DNA from: Portulaca oleracea
Lineage: Eukaryota; Streptophyta; Magnoliopsida; Caryophyllales; Portulacaceae
Assembly: GCA_029582165.1 (NCBI GenBank)
Contig: CM055877.1
Location: 8,485,855 to 8,549,854, forward strand
Reading direction: 5' to 3'
Length of the DNA: 64,000 nucleotides
The first letter of the stretch is position 1. Each line of letters starts with the position of its first letter. Made by a program: the position numbers and the translations under genes. The notes below the pieces were generated by a model. It saw only the letters and a list, made by a program, of their open reading frames with translations, was not told the origin of the DNA and searched no databases. Positions 56,628 to 64,000 of this stretch are shown here, piece after piece.

Positions 56628-56964
56628 TCAAGGTTTTTCATCTAGCTTGAGTTTTTTCCATTGTTCATACTAGTAGTTCTCTATTGTTGGATTTTGGTAT
56701 TTTGATTGAAATATTGGTGTTCCCCATCCCTTGTGACTCCAAGTGTGTTGGAGAAATTGTTATTGCTATTGTGTTTGTTGATTTTGGATGCATATTGGAG
56801 CTTGAGGAAGTGTTGGAAAATTTGTGCACACAAGGTGTTCGATAAAATGCCCAAGTGAAAAAAAAACACAAAGAACCCTTAGCCAAACACAAGCCAACTA
56901 CAAGAAAACCCCCAAACTCCACAAAATATCCCAAACACAATCCGTCCCATACCTTTCCCTCTAA

Positions 56965-58185
56965 ATGGATGGTCACAATGGTTCCAATCGAGGTAATTCA
57001 AGCCACGACTTCGACTATCGAACCGACTTGCCACCCACGCAATGACGGTTCTCCACCATTAATCGTACCCTTGATGCCATTGTAACGCGGTTGGGCAACC
57101 TCGCCCCAGAACATCAAGTTCCATACCAAGATGAACGTCGGAGACTCGCTCGAAGTCCTATCCGTCCTCTACCCTCCTACGAGTCGAGTGACGATGATAG
57201 AAATTCGCTTCGACGCCATCGTCGACGGGACACTATTGAGGAGCCATTTTACTATTCCCCGCTAACGACCGTCACGTCCCGGAAGTGTGTCAAATGTCGG
57301 CGTGTGGGACACGATTCTTTGCAATGTCCAACAATGGCTATGGTTGAAACTTGGATTGAAGAATCCTTTGGTGCGGAAGAGCACACAGGTGACATGGTAG
57401 AAGGTGTTGAAGAGAAAAACGTTGAGAAAGAGAAAAGGTCAATGAACGAGGTTATTGTCATTGGGGCCGTTGAAGGGAAACCTCTTGAGCTACTTGAAGA
57501 ACATAGTGATCTTGATAAAGTTCCAAGCCAAGAGAAGGATGCGAACGTCGATCTTGCCCTTCCTCTCACCCTTGTTGAAGATCCCCAAGAAGAAGCACCT
57601 TCGTTCATCTCACATCCATCAATTGTTGAGTTTAGCAACAGTAGAGTTGACTCCAACATCTCTCTTGGTATGACTACTTTTGGAGTCCCTCCCAACATTG
57701 TTGAAAGGGCTCAAGAAGAGACTCCTTTAGTTTTATCATTGCCACTAATCGAAGACTTAAGCAACTATGGTGATGACTCCCATTTCCCTCCGCCCGTGGG
57801 CACCCAAATTCTTCTCCATGGGAAGAATAAGGTAACCACAGGCTCTCATATGAATTTTATTGAATCGTGCTTGAAATATGGGCATTGTGTTGTAGAGTCT
57901 TTGGGTGAATCGTGCATGATCTTTGGGAGACATTGGTTGTTTGATGATGTTTGTTGGCGTGATAAGTTATATGATGATTATGTGGTGTCGAAGTTGGATG
58001 ATTCTCTACACTGGAAGTGGATTGTTAAGAATGTTGGTGATCCTTTGGTGTCTAGTGACAAATTTGGGTTTGATGGAGCTATAATTCTAGTTCCACCAAT
58101 GTCTATGGGCTCGTTATTTGTGTCATCCCTCAATGGATATTGTTTGGATGTTGGTCGTAGTGACATGAACTCTTTGAATGGGTAA
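56965..58185 (+). pseudogene. gag-like ORF with one zinc knuckle and a premature stop
   Basis: The frame opens at ATG 56965 (MDGHNGSNRG) and meets TGA at 57043-57045, a likely C-to-T change of CGA. It then stays open for 364 codons to 58185. A CCHC zinc knuckle, CVKCRRVGHDSLQC, lies at 57286-57327. The region before it is Arg/Asp/Ser-rich. The part after it is acidic with no motif recognised, except a repeated (I/L)FGRHWLF(D/E) phrase at about 57919 and 58195. The capsid domain seen in the relative at 7971 is absent. The ORF probably supplied an RNA-binding protein or is a remnant; it is intact enough to test for expression. Confidence 0.75.
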
Positions 58186-58711
58186 TATTTGTTATTTGGT
58201 CGACATTGGTTGTTCGAGAAGTCTATTGGGACTTCGAATCCGTCTTTGTTCCTTACACTCTTGATGCTTTCACTACCCCGAGGCCATGTTGATGCTTTTA
58301 TGGCCCTCGTTTGGTGTTTCCTACACCGTGTCTTTCCCATGCCTTTGAAACCACCATTAGCCAACAAAAGCAAAACCCGGGTGGGAAGTGAGTTGAGGAA
58401 CCTCCTATCGAGCGAAACACGGGGTGAGTGTGCTCTTGGTGAGGGCAAGCGATCCATAGCTTTGTCTTTACCGGGATGCAAGCTTAGTAAGGTTGAGCGT
58501 TCCCTAACTCCACAAAATGAACCCACTTCTGTCCTTTGTCCTTCACCCCCAAACCTCTTCGCTAATTCCTATTTTTTCAAGAAGGTTGGAGTTCATAGCG
58601 TGACCATGATTGGTTTATTGGAGAGTCATGCAACGGTTGGTCGAGCCTTGGAGCGAGCCTTCATTTTAACTCCCAAGAGTTGAGGGCAACTCTTTTTCAA
58701 GAAGGGGAGTA
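58186..58711 (+). other. Conserved non-gag segment before the 3' LTR
   Basis: 58381-58440 matches 9141-9200 of the other family member, including the coding-like words GSELRNLL and ECALGE, and 58660-58711 matches 9452-9503. The segment ends in the purine tract. Its conservation between copies with different interiors suggests a needed cis or coding role. Confidence 0.55.
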
Positions 58712-59808
58712 TGAACCGTATCGGGTTCAGTGTCGGGTTCAGTGCCAAGCTTTCATAGCCGGGATTGTGGTTAAAGATAAGATCGATGAAATCCCGACCC
58801 ATCATCACCGGACTAAAACCGCTCACCCACTCGTTTTCAGGAATTGTTACACCTTTACAAAAGGCGGGGTGGTGAGCATCACACTATCGTGGCCTCGGCG
58901 AGCCATCCTTGTTGGAGTAAGGAGAGGCTCGGGACTTGTCAACAACCTCGGAGGCCTCGGGACCGGATTGGGTCATCTCGGGAATGAAGGGCGTGTTGGT
59001 ATCCAGTCTCGGAAGTAACCAAGTTAATAACTTGCAAGGGGGAAGGCGATCAGAGGTTGGAAATGCGCGCGCCTTCACGTTTCGGGTCATAACTCCTTCA
59101 ATACAACTCCGATGAGGCTCAAATTTTGGGAGCTTATAGTACACACTGAGAGCTTTCCAACGATATCTTACGGGCCTAAAACGGAGTTCGGATGAAGAAG
59201 TTATGCGCATTTGAAGTCGGCAGGGAAAACTGCCCAGAAGCGTTGCTCGCCCGAGCCAATCATCTACTCGCCCGAGCAACCATTACGCCTGTTTGCCGCG
59301 CGCCGAAGGCTACCGCCGAGCCACCTCCCGCCGCCGAGCCGACTGGCTGCCGCGACACGAATCGCCGACGATCGACGCCAGTGCGAAGGCCCGCCGCCCG
59401 AGCCGCTCCTTCGCGCCGAGCCGCTCACGGACGGACGCGTATTTTCGTCTTTTTTGCCCTGTTTTAGCCTAATTCCTAGTTTATTATAAATAGCTTGTTA
59501 TCTCATTTTTCCAGCAGCTTTTGATGATTATGAAAATGCTTATGCATTGGTTAGGGCTTCCCTAAACTTCTCTCAAAATCTAGATTACTTTATCCATTAA
59601 TTAAGTGGTGGTGTTTCTAGTCATTCCTTTATTGATCATTTGGTGGATTTTCCTTTATGATGGTCATGGTGGGGTGTTAGGCCTTTGGTGGTGAATTCTC
59701 CTTTATCCAAGGTCATATCCAATCCCTTTGGTGTTTCAAGCTTTCGTTGATTGTTGATTCAAGGTTCTCAAGCTAGTTATTCAATCTCTCCCATCGCGCC
59801 ACGCTCCA
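58712..59808 (+). repeat. 3' LTR of the zinc-knuckle element (1,097 bp)
   Basis: Nearly identical to the 5' LTR outside the GC-rich core, where it is ~106 bp shorter and holds fewer GCTCGCCCGAGC palindromes (59240-59440). Confidence 0.93.
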
Positions 59809-59813
59809 GTATG

Positions 59814-62800
59814 GCTCCTTTCCAGTGCTGGTCAGTTGGTATCTTGAGAAACTGACTCAAATGTTGCACAGTGAAGGCAAGGTCAGGCCTTGTATTAACC
59901 AAAAAATTCAGCTTTCCCACCAATCTTCTATAGGTGGTAGGATATGCTAGAGGGGGTACCTGAATCAGGAGTTAGTTTAACATTAGTATCCATGGGGCAT
60001 ATAACAGATTTACAAGGATGATCTAAAAATTCTTGGAGAAGCTCTTTAACAAAATTCCCTTGAGACAGAATTACTCCTTGTGAAGTGTTGGAGATTTCCA
60101 AGCCAAGGAAGAAATGAGTTGTTCCTAGGTCTTTAATCTTGAAGGTTCTGTCCAGATCTTCCTTCAAATCAGTAATCTCTTCATTATCACTTCCTGTGAT
60201 TAAGATATCATCCACATACACAGCCAAATACACAGACTTGTCAATTCCCTTTTTATAAAATAAAGAGTAATCGTTTTCTGAGTGTTTATACCCTCTCTTG
60301 TATAAAACTTCAGTTAATTTGGCATACCACTGCCTTGAAGCCTGTTTTAAGCCAAAAATGGATTTTTTTAACCTGCAAACAGCATTAGGAAGGTCAGAAG
60401 TGACCCCTTTGGGAAGATGCATATAAATTTCTTCATGTAAATCTCCATGGAGAAAGGCATTATTCACATCCAACTGTTGAAGGCGCCATCCTTTCTTCAC
60501 TGCCACAGATATCAAGGCTCTTATTGTGGTCATTTTGACAACTGGAGAGAAGGTTTCATTGTAGTCTATGCCAGCCTTTTGAGTGAATCCTTTGATCACA
60601 AGTCTTGCCTTGTACCTCTCAATGTTACCATCTGATTTTCTTTTTATTTTGTACACCCATCTACAATCAATGGGCCTCTTGTTCTTTGGGAGGGATACAA
60701 TCTCCCAAGTGTTTGTATCTGACAAAGCTTGCAATTCTTGTTTCATGGCTTTCCTCCATTCTTCATAGGAGTTGGTTTCATCATAGGTTTGAGGTTCTCT
60801 CTCAACTGGGCAAGACACCTGAGCCTGAGACACACTATGTTTAGGAAAAGATCTAGGCTTATAGTATAGATTAGTAACACTTGAAAAACAGGTGTCATAA
60901 TCTTTGAGATGAGCAGGCTGTCTGTGAATCCTTGTTGATCTTCTGACAAGTTGCACAAGATTCTCTTCAATTGTATGATCTGCCTGTTCTTGCACTTCTT
61001 CATTGTTTATTATTTATGCATCATCTCTGCAAAGCTCATTTAATCTGTAAGGTGAAATATAATCCATGACAGCAGTGGGAATGTTACTTGTATGGTTAGT
61101 AAAGTTAGAAATAAGGTCTGCTTGAATGTGCTCATGGGAGCTGATCATAGAGGGTTTTGAAACAATTGATTTTTGATCTTTGAAAGGAAAAAGATTCTCA
61201 TAAAAAATGACATCCCTTGAATATAAGATTTTTTGAGAAGAGATAGAATACAGTTTGTATGCTTTCTTTCCTTGAGGGTATCCAATAAAGATGCATTTCT
61301 CTGCTCTAGGTTGAAATTTGTGTCTGCCTTGCTTCAAAGTACTCATGTAACACAGGCACCCAAAAGACCTTAAATGGCTATATATGGGTGGTTTATTGAA
61401 TAAGATCTCGTATGGAGTTCTATTCTTTAGGATAAGACTTGGCATTCTATTTATAAGGTAAGTGGCTGTAAGAATGCTATCCCCCCAAAACCTTAAGGGT
61501 AGGTTTGATTGAAACATTAGTGCTCTAGCAACTTCAAGATTGTGTTTGTGCTTTCTTTCAACTACTCCATTTTGTTGTGGCCTTTGGGTACAACTAGTTT
61601 CATGTAAGATACCATTTTGTTTGAAATAGGTTATAATAGCCTCACTTTTTCCAATCTCTAAAGCATTGTCTAACCTAATTCTTTTAACTGTTGAATTGAA
61701 TTGTGTCTTGGCCATAGAAACAAAAGACTGAATTAGGCCAAGGGCTTCATTTTTAGTGGACATTAAGTGAGTCCAAGTGCATCTAGTGTAATCATCTACT
61801 ATGGTTAAAAAATACCTGTGCCCAGAGTGTGTTGAGATATGAAAAGGACCCCATGTATCTATGTGAATCAACTCAAAAGCTGAGATAGTTGAAATACTAC
61901 TAGTGTAAAAAGGAAGACAATGTTGTTTTGCCATTGGGCAAGTGTCACAAAAAAATGGTCTTGCAAAGAAATACTAGGTATCAATCTCATCTTATTAAGA
62001 GGCATGTGTCCCAATCTATGGTGCCATACATCACCTTTTACTGCAGCTAAAACATTACAGTTAAAAGAAGAATTGTCTTGAGTTTTTGTAGCATGTTCTA
62101 TCATACTATCATCTAAAAAATAAAGGTCATGTGCTGCTTTACCAAGAACCAAAGCCTCCTTTACAGGAAGGCCCTGCAAAATACAGCTGGAATCACTAAA
62201 TGTTATGTGACATTGTAATTCTTGACACAATTTACCCACAGAAATAAGGTTAAATGTGAAGAATGGAACATATAAGACATCTGTCAGAATCAAAATTTCA
62301 GAAAAATGCAATTCTCCTTTATATGTAACCTTTACTTTGTTCCCATTTGGCAGAGTTATTTCAATAGGTTTTTCAAGAATCTCTAAGTTTCTAAGAATTG
62401 TCTTGTCATTGCACATGTGATCACTAGCACCGGAGTCAAAATCCAAGTGTTTTGTAGGGTAGCACAAGCACCATATACACCATTAGATAGGAAATGTTGG
62501 GAAATAGAGTATTTATTACCAGACATTGTATCTTGAAGTTCACTTTTATTTGTATCCTGTGTACTGAGACTTGCCATGAGTCAGAATAACCGGCCTGGCT
62601 TGATCTTGGTTAAAAGGCTGGTTTCTTCCTGTTGTTGAACTTCCCTCAGTGGTCATAACTTCTGATGAGGAACTCACTGATTATGTCTCATTCCAAGCAT
62701 TATTTGTTGCTCTCCTTGGTGCTCCTTGCTGTCTTTGTTATCTATTCTGGTTTCTTGGATGATTTGGAGGAAATCCATAAAGTCTATAACACTTGTCAAT

Positions 62801-63690
62801 CGTGTGGCCATTTCTTTTGCAATGATCACAAAATAAAGCTTTCTTGGTTTCATTTCTTCCTCTTTCATTTGTTGTTCTTGGAGGTCCATTTTGATCATTT
62901 CTGGAAACAAGAAAAGTAGCAGATTCAGACAGAAATTGTCTACTGTCATGAACCTGTCTCTGCTTTTCTTCTTGACTGAGAATGGAATAGACTTGGCTTA
63001 GGGAAGGAAGGGGCGACATCATCAAGATGTTGCCTCGAACTGCTGTGTGACTATTGTTTAGGCCATCAAGAATTGAAGAAGTCTTTGTTCCTCAAAATGA
63101 ACTTCAATCTTTTTGTTTATCCTCGGTTTACATGTGCATCTTCCACACTGACATCTTGGAAAATCACTCACAGAACCAGCTTCTTCCCACAACTTTTTGG
63201 CCTTTGTGTAATAGCTTGCTATATCCAGAGAATCTTGAGAAAGCTTTGATACTTCCTGTTGTATTGAATAAAGTTTGGCCTTGTTGCTCTGGCCAAATCT
63301 CTCAGATAACTCATTCCACAAATCTTAAGCCAATGTTGAGTGCAGCACGATGTCCCTTATGTTTTTGGATAGTGAATTGAGTATCCAAGAGAGAACCATG
63401 TCATTCCCTCTTTTCCAATATGGAAGAAGAGGTGAGTCTTCAGCTAGCCTCGGTAAAGATCCATCGATGAAGGCAACCTTGTATTTTGCTGACAAGGCTA
63501 TTGTTGCAGACCTCCTCCAAATATCAAAATCTTCTCCATTGAATGGTTCTGAAACTAGGGAAAGGCCAGGTTGATCAGATGGATGGATATAGAGGGGATC
63601 ACAAGGATCAACAATGGGCAATCTGTTCAATGGTCTAGGAGATGGAGTGGCTGGGCTCTCTTCTCCTGGGGTTGCTGAACTTTCAGACAT
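59814..63690 (-). pseudogene. Copia element 2 gag-pol, main part, many lesions
   Basis: From high to low coordinates on the minus strand: gag from ATG 63690 with an in-frame TAA at 63325-63327; a frameshift near 63060; zinc knuckle CDHCKRNGHTIDKC (~62800-62840); protease D-S-G-A (~62435); pre-integrase HHRLGHM (~62010); a frameshift near 61930; integrase with D (~61855), D (~61670, in RLDNA where G is usual) and E (~61560); a stop near 61014; reverse transcriptase 60995-59928 with YVDDI (~60200). A one-base shift near 59940 precedes the sequence that continues, beyond the nested element, in 55083-55410. It is older than the nested element. Confidence 0.92.
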
Positions 63691-63723
63691 TGCTAAGGAG
63701 AAGCATCAGAAAGCCAATGCCAA

Positions 63724-63735
63724 GCTCTGATACCA
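63724..63735 (-). other. Primer binding site of copia element 2
   Basis: GCTCTGATACCA on the plus strand is the complement of TGGTATCAGAGC and abuts the 5' LTR at 63736. Confidence 0.92.
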
Positions 63736-63953
63736 TGAAAATAAACACAACTCCTTGAGCTGCTTCTATGAGAGAGGAAGAAAAGAGAATGGGAATATGA
63801 ACAATGAATCTGATCGATTGAAAAACAAGAGACAGGAGGAGGAGTATTTAAACAGAAACAAGGAGAAAAGAAAGAAAAAAAAAACAAGAAAAACAACCTA
63901 ACTAGCTTAACTAACTATTAAAAAAAAAAAAGATACACATGTATATCCTAACA
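63736..63953 (-). repeat. 5' LTR of copia element 2
   Basis: 218 bp, TGTTAGGATA to TTTTCA on the minus strand. It contains a T-run (A-run on the plus strand) and a TTTAAATACTCC box that could act as TATA. Confidence 0.92.
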
Positions 63954-64000
63954 GTCCGAGCGGTCCGACTTTAATAACACAACATACTGGATCTTGTATC

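Larger units (their letters stand above)
55411..59808 (+). mobile_element. Non-autonomous LTR element with a zinc-knuckle ORF and no pol
   Basis: LTRs 55411-56613 and 58712-59808 begin TGAACCGTATCGGG and end CACGCTCCA. The target duplication GTATG is exact (55406-55410 and 59809-59813). A tRNA-Met primer site (56616-56627) and a purine tract (AAGAAGGGGAG, ~58700-58710) are intact. The 2.1-kb interior encodes only a gag-like zinc-knuckle protein. This fits the TR-GAG/LARD type: all cis signals, no enzymes. It is inserted in the RNase H/reverse transcriptase junction of copia element 2. Confidence 0.92.
54634..63953 (-). mobile_element. Ty1/copia element 2 (minus), split by a nested LTR element
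   Basis: 5' LTR 63736-63953, 3' LTR 54634-54857. The tRNA-Met primer site (63724-63735, complement) abuts the LTR and a G-rich purine tract (54858-54872, complement) precedes the 3' LTR. The flanks are GTCCC and GTCCG, an imperfect 5-bp TSD. Removing the nested element (55411-59808 plus one TSD) leaves ~4.9 kb, normal for copia. All domains are present but damaged. Confidence 0.92.

Noticed and set aside
1..64000. tRNA or rRNA genes
   Set aside because: No cloverleaf-like sequence with A and B boxes was found by eye; TGGTATCAGAGC matches are retrotransposon primer sites, not tRNA genes. A tRNAscan run would be decisive.

Overview
The window is nuclear DNA of a flowering plant, most likely a eudicot. 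The evidence is GT-AG introns, organelle-targeted mTERF proteins, a plant pectin methylesterase, a CC-NBS-LRR relic and plant-type LTR retrotransposons, MITEs and a probable Helitron. The background is AT-rich and the species cannot be named from the sequence. The main theme is a cluster of mTERF genes (organellar transcription/RNA factors) spread over 49 kb and pulled apart by transposons. Four or more levels of transposon nesting or abutment are visible, several with exact target-site duplications (TSDs).

Region by region. 0.1-1.3 kb: mTERF gene 1 (minus). 1.4-7.9 kb: gene-free, with hairpins, MITEs and a 176-bp tandem duplication. 7.9-10.8 kb: a 5'-truncated gag-protease LTR element with a 1.2-kb LTR, lying between two MITE arms. 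11.0-12.3 kb: mTERF gene 2 (plus), broken by a ~10-bp deletion. 13.0-16.3 kb: a decayed CC-NBS-LRR gene between two duplicated mTERF relics. 16.7-18.0 kb: mTERF gene 3 (minus). 19.1-27.8 kb: a chromodomain Ty3 element (TSD AGTTG) whose 5' LTR is split by a 3.5-kb solo LTR (TSD ATAGA). 28.2-29.4 kb: a Tourist-like element filled with TTA/AAT repeats. 30.2-31.4 kb: mTERF gene 4 (minus), with a duplicated tail. 33.0-39.1 kb: a Ty1/copia element (TSD ATTTA). 39.7-43.7 kb: a two-exon pectinesterase gene (plus). 44.8-49.3 kb: mTERF genes 5 and 6 (minus), a recent tandem pair with duplicated gene ends. 50.1-54.0 kb: a probable Helitron carrying nested MITEs. 54.6-64.0 kb: a minus-strand Ty1/copia element split by a 4.4-kb non-autonomous LTR element (TSD GTATG).

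How the genes relate. The five intact mTERF genes are single-exon, 405-427 codons long, and share a mitochondrial-type presequence and a conserved C-terminal block. They look like a locally expanding family. Three of them carry tandem duplications that begin or end at the gene boundary: the 3' tails of genes 4 and 6, and the 5' end of gene 5. The gene 5 duplication places a short upstream ORF with the gene's own first nine codons in front of it. The pectinesterase acts in the cell wall and is functionally unrelated.

The observations most worth a second look are these gene-edge duplications, the pol-less gag(-protease) LTR family with variable palindrome-rich LTR cores, and the palindrome cluster plus a 27-nt divergent block in the copia LTRs.
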